NCBI GenBank assembly: GCA_900312665.1
Contig: ONZQ02000001.1
Span: forward strand, 4,539,902 to 4,603,901
Reading direction: 5' to 3'
DNA length: 64,000 nt
Origin: Cephalotrichum gorgonifer
Taxonomy: Eukaryota > Ascomycota > Sordariomycetes > Microascales > Microascaceae
Shown here: positions 10,991 through 23,222 of the stretch, piece by piece
Layout: the number at the start of each line of letters is the position of its first letter
How positions within the stretch are numbered: the first letter of the stretch is position 1
Program-made: the position numbers and the translations under genes
Notes under the pieces: generated by a model
Seen by the model: the letters and a program-made list of their open reading frames with translations, nothing else
Told to the model about the DNA's origin: nothing
The model's database searches: none

Positions 10991-12770
10991 CGAGACACCG
11001 CCCGAGCGTCCGTCGCCCCTCGTGTGGCTTGCATGGTGACACTTGGGGCGCCGGTCACCTCCCGCGGTGTAATGAGGAGGAGCGGCCGCCCACCCTCCCT
11101 TCCCCCATCTGCGCCCTCGAAATCTAGCCAAAGGGGATTCCATCGGCGTCAGAAAAGGCGGGGGGAGGGAGACGATCATATACGAGTAGTTGTTCGAATG
11201 CCGTGTTGCATGGCAGGTTGTTGGGCCGGGCTACAAACGTCCCTTCCGCCCACGAGAGCGGGGGAGGCGCTGTGGTTTCCAGTTCCAATTGCTGGCGCAC
11301 ATCGACGGGTGTAAAAACGCCTGGTACTCCGCTCCGTCTTCCGCGGGCCCAGCCCAGCCCTCAAGCATGTATAATGATTAAAGGTACAAGTACGCGCTAC
11401 TTATTCGCGTGGGGGGGAGGGGAGGGGTAACAATACCAGCTACAAGTATTCGGACTGAGTATATTAGTCCGCGTCGAGAAATCCCAGCTGGGTGTACCAC
11501 CCAGCATAGCCTCGTTGGACTATACGCTAGTGCGGAGTACAAGTACTTGACTATACGTATCTTTCGTTCCCGACGCCCCATCGAAGGAAAATGGCATTTT
11601 GATCTTCCCGTTTTGGTCGAGTTCGTTCTCCACAGTGACCCCGCCCGCCGCATTTTGACAGGTGGCAGCCGATCTGACTCTGAGCTAGTGTACTTTGTTT
11701 TTATTACCAAGTCCCGGTTCCCTTGTTAGTTTCTTCAAATCCGTCTGTCCCCTCCCTGATACTTGTACTTGCAATCTCCCTTCGCCAGCCGACAGCCAAG
11801 CAAGGAGCACGGGCTCCGGCTGGGTCGTCCCCTCACCCCTTGTCCCACTGGGTTCCCGGTCCACGGAAAAGGAGATTGGTGGCCTCGCCTCTGACCCACC
11901 CCGAGTTAGTTAATACCGCGATGTCACACTGTAGAGGCAGAGGAGACTGGATTCACATTCACACCACCTGCTGGTATTATTACGAGCTTGTATCCTCTCC
12001 CTGCTTCGGCCGAGAAGGGTACAAGGTACAAGTACATATACCTCGACACATATTCTACCCATGGCCGAAGCTCGGCTCTGACTTCGGAGCGCGAGGTTAA
12101 CGGTTCGTCTCTTTGTATGTAGTACCCGTCGCTGTTGGGTGGGTTTGTATCCCCGGCGCACTTAGAGGCAGTGGTTCGCGGAGGTGCTGGGCTGCGACCT
12201 GCAAGCTGCACACGCAGTCATACCTTAGTACCTCGTGCGGGGGATAGGCACTTGTTAAGAAAGGGGGGTAGCATTCAGTCGGGCTAAGAGTTGGGGAGAA
12301 GGCATTGTCGAGAAATCGCGCTGCGAGTACTTTGGGTGGATTATTGAGATACTACAAGTAATAATTCATTTCTTCCTCCACAAATGGACCATCCCATCCC
12401 ACTCATCTCCCAGTACAAAGCGAGGTCCGAACTAGAGTAAAACAAGTGCCCATACTCTGAATGGAAGCTAGGATGAACTGTGGTACAGTTCTCCCCTTTG
12501 TCCTCGCCAAGACGGCATGATGCGGGCATTGAGGAGGGCACGCACCGTTGATGGACCTGTAAAACAGATGCGCCCACCTGTCTTAGAACACACTCCAGAG
12601 AGTGGTAGGCGCCTCCACGAGGGCTAGCGCGCCAGCTGAACGAAGCAAGCCCTGTCTTGTCTGCGCTGCAGCATGCTGGCAGATTGGGCCGCGGATTCGC
12701 AGGTCGATCCGCTTGAAGAAGACCGTGCGTTTCGCGTCCTGTACGTACTCGTTCATACCTGTAATCCATG

Positions 12771-12784
12771 TACTTGTACAAGTA
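12771..12784. repeat. Perfect 14-bp palindrome TACTTGTACAAGTA
   Basis: The sequence equals its own reverse complement. It sits in a cluster of GTAC words (GTACGTACTCG at 12741, AGTACAGGTAGT just downstream) in gene-free DNA. Confidence 0.85.
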
Positions 12785-14786
12785 ACGTAGTACAGGTAGT
12801 ATAGAAGTTGTAATACTCGCAGGCAGTCGCCAGCAACCTGTCACATCATGTTCCGATGTGTCGCCGACCAACCCATACAACAGCACCCTATACCCATACG
12901 AATACACCCCCGCTGTTCGAGAACGAGTCATTGCATATGCTATCATCTGGGTCTCTTGGACCGTTTTGCTCGCTGAGATATCGGCGCGATGCCATCCCGT
13001 ATCCTTCCATCGTCGGTCTTGGCTCACCCGACTGTGACGACGGGCGCACTGTAGTAAGAAAGACGACCGCGCCCCGCCCCTGAGCGAGGCGCCTGGAATA
13101 AAGGCAAGGCCCGGAAGATGCGACGCGCTCCCTCGATATGCGTTCAGCCGGATATTCGTTACCAGTAACTCTCGTCGGAGACATGGCCACGGCTTTGGCT
13201 TTGGCACGGAAAATGAATAATAAATACGTGAAGGGCCGGCGACTGGTCATGATTCAGAAGCTTGGCGCACCGCACCGTTCCTTACCTACCAACCCGCCCG
13301 GCCGACGAATACCCCTCCGAGCGAGAAGCGGGAGAGATTTCCCGTTTCGGTTGGAAAAGCTCGAGGTTTGGCGAGCTGAGGGTGGGTGGGTGGGTAATGG
13401 TAGGTAGCCGGTAGATACTCTGGCGAAGCGGGGGATCGAATCTTACCTTACCGTTCACTTATCCTCGTACGAGCACAGGTTTAAGCGAGGCCCCCCGTCG
13501 GCACCTGCTTCTGACTGGCTGCAGCTTCGGCGCCCGAGAAGGCATGGGACCCCCCCTCTTCCATGCAGCCTTTCCATCCCCACCACCTTTTCGCTGAGTT
13601 GCAGATGTGAGATGTACGAGGGTAGTGTGAGCGATTCCTTGGAACGAAGAACTCGCCCCCCCCCGGCCCCGGTCCGTGGTCGGTCCTATCGGTTGGGGGT
13701 AGCACTTCCAGTTTGTCTGCAGTGTCCGAGTACTCTATGCTTCTTCTACCCGTTTGTCTTGCCCGTTTGCTGCGGCCTGTCCTGCTCTCGGCGAAGGAAA
13801 CGCCGATGATGAGAAACTTTTTTTTGTAAGAAAGCGCCCAGTCTGCGCCTTCCGAGATCCTCCCAGCCTTGACCAATGAGGGTTTAGGGCTGATGTTGAC
13901 ACGGCGGCTTGGGGAGAATGGAGGACAGAAAGTGGGGTTGGGGGCGCTTTCCTCCAAGTACCCGGACTTCTTGTACCCATCGTCAAGAGGGAAGGCGCGT
14001 GGGAGAGAGAATGGAAAGGTATCGCAAGCTCAGCCGGTTTTAGCTGAGGACGCCGCGTGGTTTCTAAGCACTTCATATGCGCCTTCTTCTATAGGTGCAA
14101 CAATAATTAATACTCATGTAGTAGTAACAGCACATAAGTCGTAGGGCGGGATGCGTCGTCGCGCATCATGGGGGCCGTACCTCGTGGCGGGAGCGCCTTC
14201 CCGGTCCGAGCCCGAGCCACCGAGAGTGCCATGACGTTCATAATTATGACACGTTATTTCGAGCGAGGAAGAAAGTTGCAAGTGGGCGCACGGGGCACGC
14301 TCCCGTCTGTGGCCATCAATCACCACGTCGGCGCCACTGCTACTAGCTCTCCGGTCCCGCGGAACCTTTGGGAGGGGGATCTACCACTTGTGCAAGATGA
14401 TTTTCCTCAGGTGGCTGGCGGTCGGGTATCAAGGCCACTGATCCTACTGGCTGACCTGACTTGACATGTCTCGGTGGGAGGCTGGGGTGGCACGTGTGAT
14501 GCCGTTGACGCAAGACCTTGGGTCGCACGGGTTTAAACGAATCTTGAGCGCGCGCGAGGGGACGACAGACACAGACAGGCAGGTACTTTGTAAATTGCGA
14601 AGGGTATTTCCATGTACTTGGATGCTGCACAACACAAGTACAAGTATTATATAATGATTCCCCCCCGCTCTCGCGCGCCGTTGGAGGAAGCTAGCTATTA
14701 GTGCAACGCCCGTCTCGGGTCGTTCCTCGAAGTAGACATAGTATTCCTTCTTTCAACTTCAACCCTGGCGCAAAGCCTAGTGGTAT

Positions 14787-14807
14787 GCGAGTACGAGTAC
14801 GAGTACA
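14787..14807. repeat. Tandem GAGTAC hexamer
   Basis: Three full GAGTAC units in tandem, preceded by GC and followed by AA. It shows that the dispersed TACGAGTA word can be a fragment of a period-6 repeat. Confidence 0.85.
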
Positions 14808-14909
14808 ACTGCCCTGACTAGCTGATCAGTGATCCTCGTGGGGCTCCGGTTGGGACTCTAGTCCCGTAATTCTGGGTCCAGCTATTAAGGATGCTCCGGT
14901 TTGTCGTCC

Positions 14910-14923
14910 TACTCGTACGAGTA
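14910..14923. repeat. Perfect 14-bp palindrome TACTCGTACGAGTA
   Basis: Self-complementary. It has the same design as the palindrome at 12771 but with the CG variant of the two-base spacer. Confidence 0.85.
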
Positions 14924-15689
14924 CATGAACCGCGCTTTTTGATAATAGTCTTGTCATACTCATATTGCTCGGCGACTCCTGCAGGAGTGCGAGAAGTAAC
15001 TAACAAGTACTAACTTCCATTGGCCCAAGCTTTGGATCTGCCCGTTGTCTGGGTCAAAAGCTATGGATCTAGTCTAAGGGGGGGAGCATAATCTCATCTC
15101 CACCGCTCCTGCCATGAACTTCGAACGTGGATAGGAAGAAGCAAGCGCCTAGAACGCCATTCTTTATCCCATCGAGAAGTTTCCGTTCCACTTTTGGCAA
15201 AAATCGACATTGGCTGGCCTTCCACTCACCCCTCTCAACCCCCCCCCCCCCTCCCCATTCCTGTCTAATAATAATACAACTACTCGGTATCTCCTCCCTG
15301 TTCGCCAGCCCTGCCGGGGGGTCCTGGTAGATATACAGTGCGAACCGGTCAGCGCCTCTGCTGAGAAATGGATGATACTTGCGAGTGCGCCGTCGTACTC
15401 GTACCCAGGAGCTCTCTCTCCCCTGCAGTGTCGTGACTCGGAAGGTCCGGCTAGCTCTTGATAGCATCGTCTGCCGTACATCGCAAAGAATAATTCGGCT
15501 CGAGGGAGAGGGAAGAGAGAGACAAATATGAAGAAGAAAAAGAAGAAGAGGCCGTTGCATGGTGGCCTTAATAGCGCCTACCTGTAATACTTGTTCAATC
15601 TCAAAGTACGTACCTGCCCTGTGCACCCAGGTATCACCCGCTTACCTACAGGTATAGCGATCATGTACTACGAGCCTGTACTGATTGCG

Positions 15690-15705
15690 CTTGTACATGT
15701 ACAAG
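15690..15705. repeat. Perfect 16-bp palindrome CTTGTACATGTACAAG
   Basis: Self-complementary sequence made of two GTAC tetramers around a central AT, flanked by CTT/AAG. It lies in gene-free DNA. Confidence 0.85.
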
Positions 15706-16749
15706 CACTAAAAGTGACAGAGGTTGAGCTAGATTGAAGTGGGAACTCTGTGCTGGTACGAGGTAGGTTAGACGGCCGCCTTGTGGTACCAACCAGAGCA
15801 GCTTCGCTCAACCCAGAGAAGGTATCAGCTCCGTACTGTGCTCTGTACTGTCCGTATCAACGAGTACCTACCGGCCGATGGCCCCACCTAATTCCCCCAA
15901 TTTCGATTCCCTTAATCCTGGTCCGTTCTGGGCCGGTCTACTTGTAATTGCGCCTGCCTTTCAGGGTCCCATTAAATATTATGTGAGGGCCCCTCACCAG
16001 AGTTGCAGAAAGCTTTCTCAAGCTTCCGCGAGTATTTCGTACCGCTCCCCGGTAACCGTAAAAAAATAAGGAGCACGGTCGCCCGACTGAGGACTTCCCG
16101 AGGCTCAGCGAAACTCCCCGAACCCAGTTCGAGGGCTTTAACGAGAAGCAGAAGAAGGAGGAAGAAAGAAAGAAATAAAAAGGGAAAGGGGGAAAGGAGT
16201 TGCAGACGGGAAACGGGAAAGCCAAGACCACCATCACGCCTCTCAATCGAGCTCCTAGACATCTGGAGCCGTTGCGGATCCGACAGACTGGTCGAGTCAA
16301 TCTTGATGCGCCGGTCTCACCTCGACCATCAGCCACAACGCCGAATAGTCACGACCTCCCGCCAGGCCAGAATCCGGTATATCTCGAGGTAATGAGTCGC
16401 CAGTCTCCCTACTCGCCGTCTTTCCACAGCACCTTCGCGTCGGTCGGCGCTTAGCCGACACCTCGCGCGAGAGGACGCGGAGCGCACCCGAGCAGAATCT
16501 GTCTGTTCCCTCGGAAGCAAAAGTCCACCCAGACCATCTACTGTGGGATAGAGGAGAGAAAGACTTTGTTTTCTTTCGACTACCCCCCGCCGCGAGCGAT
16601 TGAACGAGGCCATTTTTCGCAACTCGAACCGTTCCGCCTTTGTCACTCGTTTCCTAGGCCGGATATCGAGCGATCCCCCCCCAGCACCTCGAACCTTGGG
16701 CATTAGCGACGACAATGTCATGACCCTGCAAGGATCCTTACGAGTGCCC

Positions 16750-16771
16750 AACGAAGAGCGAGCGAGCGAGC

Positions 16772-16815
<44 letters not shown>

Positions 16816-16823
16816 CAGACAGT
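16750..16823 (+). repeat. 74-bp sequence, left copy flanking an assembly gap
   Basis: It starts AACGAAGAGCGAGC, runs through (GA)n and GACAGA hexamers and ends CAGACAGT exactly at the first N. Base-by-base comparison shows identity over all 74 bp with 17137-17210 on the other side of the gap. Confidence 0.95.
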
Positions 16824-17136
16824 NNNNNNNNNNNNNNNNNNNNNNNNNNNNNNNNNNNNNNNNNNNNNNNNNNNNNNNNNNNNNNNNNNNNNNNNNNNNN
16901 NNNNNNNNNNNNNNNNNNNNNNNNNNNNNNNNNNNNNNNNNNNNNNNNNNNNNNNNNNNNNNNNNNNNNNNNNNNNNNNNNNNNNNNNNNNNNNNNNNNN
17001 NNNNNNNNNNNNNNNNNNNNNNNNNNNNNNNNNNNNNNNNNNNNNNNNNNNNNNNNNNNNNNNNNNNNNNNNNNNNNNNNNNNNNNNNNNNNNNNNNNNN
17101 NNNNNNNNNNNNNNNNNNNNNNNNNNNNNNNNNNNN
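16824..17136. other. Assembly gap (313 N) bounded by identical ends
   Basis: The N run is bracketed directly by two identical 74-bp sequences. The most economical reading is that both contigs end in the same GA/GACAGA microsatellite and were scaffolded without being merged, so the true sequence may have no gap and one copy. It lies in the putative leader of the gene starting at 17248. Confidence 0.95.
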
Positions 17137-17158
17137 AACGAAGAGCGAGCGAGCGAGC

Positions 17159-17202
<44 letters not shown>

Positions 17203-17210
17203 CAGACAGT
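17137..17210 (+). repeat. 74-bp sequence, right copy flanking an assembly gap
   Basis: Identical to 16750-16823 in full length, beginning at the first base after the N run. A real tandem duplication with an unsequenced centre is the alternative. Confidence 0.95.
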
Positions 17211-17247
17211 GCCATCCCATCCAGGCCACTATCGCTGATAGCCTGGC

Positions 17248-20200
17248 ATGGCGGCCGAGCTTCAACCTCTGGCCCCGCCCGACCCGGGGACTGAGTCCTC
17301 TATCAGGCGGCTACTAAATCGACAGGTTCAACTAACCGACGAGCAGGCCGAGGTGCAGGCCCAGCTTGCCGCCCTGCTCCCGGCCAAGTACGGATCCAAT
17401 ATCAAACTCGAACTGCTCATGCTGCGCTACAAGCTACATGCTCTACGCGCCTATGGTGCACTCAACGGTACGACTTCCATCACGGCGCGATGCCTCCTCC
17501 TTAACCTTGAGGCAAAATAGCAACGCTTCACCTTCGACGCCTCCCCATACGCGTCCTTGCGTCTTGCCCTTCTGACTAGTTCCTACATTGCCTTGACCCT
17601 GAGGCTACCCCCCCCTTCCTGCTGGCTGACATTGAGCCTGTGATCTAGACATTCCGTCCAACCCTCCACCGTTATCGGAGGCCGAAGAGGCACGTTTCCT
17701 CCAGTACCAATGTGAATGTATTGAGGCTGCTCTTCTTCGTCGCGGTAGGTTTCTGGCCATCCTTCCCTTTAAACTCCCTGTCCACAGCCGTTATACTATT
17801 TCCCTAGGCTTGCCCATCAGCCTACCAACCATTCCGACTTCTTCCATAGTCACCACGCTCTTCCTGGTGTCCAGGTCTTCTGACTTCTCTCATTGCGCAA
17901 CCTCTAGGCCTAAATCTCTACGATTCGTATCTCATCGAATCTTTAAAGCGTCTGGTTCCCGACGACACTCCCGAGGCGTACTCAACATGGTGGCTAGAGA
18001 AGAACATTGCCGATAATGATCCCATATTCCGAGGTAGCAAGGTCCGAGACGTGTTAGCCCAGAGCCCGCGACCCGACCCCTCTTCATACAAATGCTGGGA
18101 CGACACCTGCGTACACTACGTCTATGGATTCCCCACCCAAGACGACCGCGATTACCATGCCAGAGAACACACCCTACCTCCTAGAAGGGATGGTGGCGGT
18201 GGCCTCTCGTTCTCGGCCGCCAACACCCCGTCGTTCAACTACCCAGACCATTCCTCTTCCAGATCCTTCGGCGGAGACACCCCCAGGCGTTCGTCGACGC
18301 TCCAGTTGCCGAAGCCATCGGTACCCCCGCTCCGCTCGTTGAGTATACCGAGTCAGCTCAGCGACAGTGATCGAAAAGACTCCGTCCCGAGCATCTCCTT
18401 CTCCGCCGACAACCCTCCCCGGCAGAGAAGCTATACCGATGCGGACGTGGACCCTCTACTTCCTCCCTTAAAATTCAGCAGGGCTGGCCAGTCACGGTTA
18501 CAGTCCATCGGCGAGCTTAAACTACCCAAGGAGGCAGGGCCGTGCCTGCGATGCACAGTAAAAAACCTTGCTGTAAGACCCCGGATGAAAGACTCACAAT
18601 CCCCGCTATGAATCCTGTATCACTGACGGCGAGTACTAGTGTGACTCGGGTGAGCCTTGCAACTTCTGCTTCAGAGTAACCGGCTCGGCGGCTCCCGACA
18701 TATGGACTAGTCTAGGCTGCAGGAGGGGCCCTTTGGCCCAGCTCGCCCTCCTAGTACTTCCGAGTATGACATGACGCTCTCTCCCCACCCTGCTTTTCTT
18801 TGTCTGCAGAGCTGACTCTTGCCTCCAGGACCCTTGTCTCCCCGACAGACACAATCTTCCATACCGTCCCCCAGCGATGCGCGACGTGTGATAAACGACT
18901 TCCTCATGCGCACATACAATCTCCCGCCCCAACTGATGACCGATGTACAGAATCATCTGGACTATGACGACACATTCTGGTCCACGGGCGAGGAAGGGGA
19001 CCCGTCGCCGACGTCACGCTTCCCCGTTGTCCTCGGCGTCCTCTTGGCGAGCTGGAATTCGCGAGAGACTCTCTTCAACTTTTTAGACCTCCTGAAACTC
19101 AGCGGCCGGGCTTTCGGGCTTCCGAGCAGACAGGCGGAGGAGGCCACCCATCCCGTATTATACCGCGCAAAGGTTCTCCTCAGGGAGGTCCTCTACTACG
19201 ACCTACAGCAGCACGACCCCGTGCTATCCCCGTCTCCCGAGCGCTACCAGCATCGGATCCAGCCCCCCGAGGAACTACCTCAGGAGCGGCCTGGACGGCT
19301 GCTCCACGACGCCATGGTTGGGTTCCTACATGCATTCGAGAACGCGACCTTGAGGAACGGGGCCCTCGATTCCACCGCTTCTCTAGCTGTTTTCCTAGCC
19401 CTCTGCATATTCAGTGTAACGAGTACCCTCCTCGCCGATATAACCTCCCCCGCGCGACAACATTCTGCTTTCGCCTGGGATGGGCCCGGTAGTGCCAACG
19501 CTCCGCCCCCCATGAGGATTGTTCATCAGGCACTAGTAAGTATATTCACTTGGGCAAGCCCACGCATGCTGGATGAGTCGCAACCCGACGCTCCAGACTC
19601 GGTTCGGCATGTTATAAACGATATCAATATCATCACGAGGAAGGTCCAGTGGTCCCAGTTCGACATCGCCTTGCCGCCCGACTTCCTCATGAGCCTCGCT
19701 ACAGGTGCGCTGGAGGGAGGGGCCGCTCCTCCCCGCCAGTACTTCGGGTTCATCAGACCCCGGGTCCCTGCCGGCCGTCCCGGCCCACAGATGCTCCCGC
19801 CCCTCCTCAAGATCACGGACGACATACGGAAGCCCGTGGGCGACACGAGAGGCACCCCCATCGACAGTTGGCATCCAGCATCGGCGCCGGTTATAGAGGG
19901 AAACCGGGACTACCCAATAAAGGAGGCGCCGAACCACATCATGACCTCTCCCCGGCCCATGGAGTCGAGTATCACGCGGAGGCATACTGTCGGCGAGAGT
20001 CCCGGATACTCGCGCGGGCCCGTACGGGCGATAGGCGCCTTGATTCCCGGAGGCCGCATGCGGCCGTCGTATCAACGCCCGCCATTGCGCAGGGTGTATT
20101 GTAACAAGTGCAACGAGTATCCCGAGGGATTCCGTGGCGAGCACGAACTGCGGCGGCATACGGAGTCGAAGCACGCCCTACTAGTAAAGAGGTGGATCTG

Positions 20201-21272
20201 CATCGAGCCGGAAAACCCGCCTCCGTCGTCGCCGCGGCCGGCCGTGCCCCTGTCCAAATGCAAGGCCTGTGTGACGCAGAAGCGGTACGGCGCCTACTAC
20301 AACGCGGCAGCCCACCTGCGACGAGCGCACTTCAACCCGAACCGGGGAGGCAAGGCGAGCGGCGACTGGCCGCCCATGACGGCCCTGAAGGATTGGATGA
20401 GGGAAGTCCGCCAGTCCGTAGACGTGAACGACAACGATTCGTCGAGCGGCGAGGAGGGAGACTTCAAGCCGGGTCCTGCCGAGTTCTACGGGGCCGCGCC
20501 GACTTTGCCGCCGGCCCCAGCTCCATCCTCCTCTCAGCGGTCCCCGTGCGCCGAGCCTCTTAGGTTAGCACCGGTGCTGGCCCCGGGCCCGCCGGGACTG
20601 CAGCCTCCGACGCTCGCGCGCCAGATGTCGGGAGGTAGCGACGTGATTATGGTGTCGGCGCACAGCAGCCCCGCGTCCAAGACGCCCGAGAACCGCAGCA
20701 GGTGCCCACACCCCGACTGCGGGCGGGTGTTCAAGGACCTCGCGGCTCACATGCTGACCCACCAAGAGGAGCGGCCGGAGAAGTGCCCCATCGAGACGTG
20801 CGAGTACCACACCAAGGGCTTCGCGCGCAAGTACGACAAGAACCGCCACGCGCTGACGCACTACCGCGGCACCATGGTCTGCCCATTCTGCCCCGGCGCG
20901 GGCACGGGCTACGAGAAGGCGTTCAACCGCGCCGACGTGTTCAAGCGGCACCTAACCTCGATCCACAACGTCGAGCAGGCGCCACCCAACTCGCGGCGGG
21001 TGGCCATCGCGGGGCCGAGCGACGGCAAGGCGGACGCGAGGTGCTCCATCTGCCAGTCCACCTTTGCCACGGCGCAGGAGTTCTACGAGCACCTGGACGA
21101 CTGCGTGCTCAACGAGATCGCGCCGGGGACCTCCAAGAGCCGCGAGCCGGAGGCGAAGACGCCGCCCTCGGGATCGCCCGGGAGGGGGGGCAAGGCGGAG
21201 GCGGCGGCGGCATCGGCGGCAGCATCGTTTGCGGGGGAGATATCGCCCCCTGGGGATAGGATGGAGGAGTGA
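17248..21272 (+). CDS. Multi-zinc-finger transcription factor (Zn2Cys6-like plus C2H2 fingers)
   Basis: Five exons fit one frame: 17248-17467, 17649-17744, 17908-18572, 18640-18763 and 18829-21272, giving 1182 residues. Introns are GT-AG; the last acceptor (18828) is the least certain, as a better pyrimidine-tract acceptor at 18809 would put a stop in frame. A finger-like C-x4-C-x15-H-x3-H lies at about 167-192 (YKCWDDTC). Cys318-x2-Cys-x6-Cys328-x5-Cys334-x2-Cys337-x16-Cys354 resembles a Zn2Cys6 cluster with a long last spacer, split by an intron after residue 327. Further C2H2-like units are YCNKC..RRHTESKH (about 789), CKAC..HLRRAH and a C-terminal series (about 993-1140) RCPHPDC, KCPIETC, VCPFC, RCSIC. 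It is probably a nuclear DNA-binding regulator; targets are unknown. The C-terminus is Ala-rich. Confidence 0.8.
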
Positions 21273-21332
21273 ACGATAAGAAGTATGATGACCATGACCA
21301 TGTCCCCCAATTCCCCAATTGGCATTTTCGAG

Positions 21333-21530
21333 CTTTTTTTCTTCTTCTTCTCTTCCCCTTTTCTTCCAATTCTTCTCTTCTTCTTCTTCTTCCCCTGTTA
21401 TTCTCCTTCTTGTTCTTCTTCCTTCTTCTTCTACTTCACCTTCCTCTTCCTCTTCATGTCTTCCCCATTATTCTTCTTCTTCTTCTTTTTCTCCTCTTCT
21501 ACTCCTTACTTCTTCCTTTTCCTTTTTCGA
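21333..21530. repeat. Pyrimidine-rich (TTC/CTT) tract
   Basis: Nearly unbroken pyrimidines on the plus strand, mostly TTC units with a few purine interruptions. It lies about 60 bp after the zinc-finger gene stop codon, so it probably falls in its 3' UTR. Confidence 0.85.
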
Positions 21531-21848
21531 GTTCGGGAGGCCCACTTCAGTTTCCAGACCTGAATTGCATCGGATTTTGGTTTCATATATATATATATAC
21601 TCCAGAATCCCCAACCCAGGGCGGGGGGAACACACATCTTCAGAGATGAGAGAAAGAAGAATGTTATCTCTTCTTACCGCCCCCTACATGACGAAAATTA
21701 TCATTCGAAAATTTCTCCCCCCTCTTCTTCCTTCTGTCTTGTTCCCACCTTCTTCGGGGTTTTCGGGGGGGTGGGAGTCGGGTCTCATCTACGCCATTCC
21801 TCCGGTTTGTGTTTGCCTTGCCTTTTTTGAATTCCTTGGCTCAATACC

Positions 21849-21955
21849 ATTCTTGTTCTTCTTCTACTTCTTCTTCCTCCTCCTCCTCCTTCTCCTCCTC
21901 CTCCTCTTCCTCCTCTTCTCCTTCTACTTCCTGTTCCTCTTCACTTGTTCTTCAA
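21849..21955. repeat. Second pyrimidine-rich (TTC/CTC) tract
   Basis: TTC and CTC triplets in long succession on the plus strand. Together with the tract at 21333 it gives an unusually polarised strand composition over 600 bp. Confidence 0.85.
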
Positions 21956-22063
21956 ACATGGGTTTTCCTCCTTCTCTTTTGTTTTATTTTTTTGGGGGCT
22001 GGGAGTGGGGGAAGGGAAGGGGAGGGGGGTTCGGGACCCGGAACTGGGGGTCTCTTCTCATCT

Positions 22064-22129
22064 TATATATATATATATATCTTGGATCTGGCGGGGTTTT
22101 CTTGGCTTGGTGGATTATATATATATATA
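22064..22129. repeat. Pair of (TA)n microsatellites
   Basis: TA runs at 22064-22080 and 22115-22129, about 35 bp apart; a third is at 21585-21599. They lie between the zinc-finger and bHLH genes. Confidence 0.85.
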
Positions 22130-23222
22130 GTAGAATTGGATCAAAGATCTAGTCTGGCTGAGCCTCAACTCATCCTCGTCCTCGTGAATAAACCGAACCA
22201 TATGACTTAGGCTGCTTGAGTTGACGACTCGAGAGTCGCTGTTGTACAGATACACGCATACATAGGGCGCTGTGGCCGGGAGATGGGCAATGATAGATCT
22301 TAAAATGCGATTAAAAAGTACGTCCGCCCTCCTTGACAGAAGAAAAATAAATCATGTCGACGTACGGGTATCCCTCCTCCACAACCATATAAAAAAAACC
22401 AGAAGGAAATATAACCGAGTTTCCGGCAAACTAGCAAAACACAACCCAAAGAGAACAGAAGACAGGCAGTATCCCCCACACCCTCGCTGAAGTAAAAGGT
22501 CGGGGGGCCCCCCTAAAACTCAGGATATAAACCAGCATAGATGGCGAGAAGAAATCTGAAGTAAAAAGGGGGTGAAATATAGGAAGAAATAGAAAAACAG
22601 AACGAGGCAGGGGGCAGTTGCGAAGGCAGACACTGAATCCTCTGTGAATCCCCAAGGAGTCATAATCCCAAGGAAAGCCCATGTAACAGGTATCCCATTC
22701 GTAACAAGAAATGAAGAAGAAAAAATGGTACCCCTGCCCATGACGCACACGGGGACCCAAGAAATAAACCCAAAGAGCAGGCAAACGGGATGACTTCGGC
22801 CTCCCGAGCGACTGTAGCCTAGAAGACAGGCAAGGGAAGATACCGGGAAAGGGGATTGCGTATGCCTGCAACTTTGGCGTATGCGGAGTAGCCCCCCAAA
22901 CTCCACCCATCGATCTCTAATATATTAACGCCAGTCCGCTCGAGCCGACGACCAAGGAATAAGCTACCAAGAAAGCAATGGAAAAAAAAAAGGCCAGGGA
23001 CACACCCAAACAATGGAAATCCAGGGGGTGGTGTTATCCTTGCGACAAGGGTTGAAGGCAAATGCCGATGATGGGTATATCGCAAACTAGACTCCGCTCC
23101 AGGTAGAGGAGAACGCCCTTCGGAGATCTGTGCGTGTAGGCAGATAGATATGCGGAGGTTCCGTGCAGCACGGATGTTTCGGCCATGGGGGGTGGAAGCG
23201 CGGAGGTATAGAGAACGGCCGT

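Larger units (their letters stand above)
10461..16749. other. Gene-free stretch with scattered GTAC words and low-complexity tracts
   Basis: About 6.3 kb. Open frames occur on both strands (the longest about 288 codons, minus strand 13207-12341), but none has recognisable motifs, codon bias or splice structure. The region holds a C18T8 homopolymer (10704-10729), a GCAGCC hexamer repeat (10952-10990), many TACAAGTA/TACGAGTA words (for example near 11381, 11530, 12018, 12741-12790, 14635, 14787-14807, 14910) and pyrimidine tracts near 15241. The last several hundred bases, approaching 16750, are probably promoter and leader of the zinc-finger gene. Confidence 0.6.
21273..23222. other. Intergenic region between two regulator genes, rich in pyrimidine and TA tracts
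   Basis: The two genes converge here. The plus strand is dominated by CTT/CCT-rich DNA (about 21333-21530 and 21849-21955) and three (TA)n runs. Long frames exist only because such repeats lack stop codons. Beyond 22150 I see nothing recognisable; 3' UTRs of both genes must lie here. Confidence 0.6.

Noticed and set aside
12341..13207. 288-codon open frame on the minus strand
   Set aside because: No recognisable motif, no codon bias like the real genes, and it translates GTAC-word repeats (YLYKYMDYRYERV). Probably chance.
15069..15626. 185-codon minus-strand frame
   Set aside because: No motifs, no introns or codon bias, in repeat-containing DNA.
16600..17238. Frame rich in RERERERQRQ across the N gap
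   Set aside because: Translation of the GA/GACAGA microsatellite and N bases.
21319..22152. 277-codon Ser/Phe/Leu-rich frame
   Set aside because: It is the translation of pyrimidine tracts, which lack stop codons; not a membrane protein.
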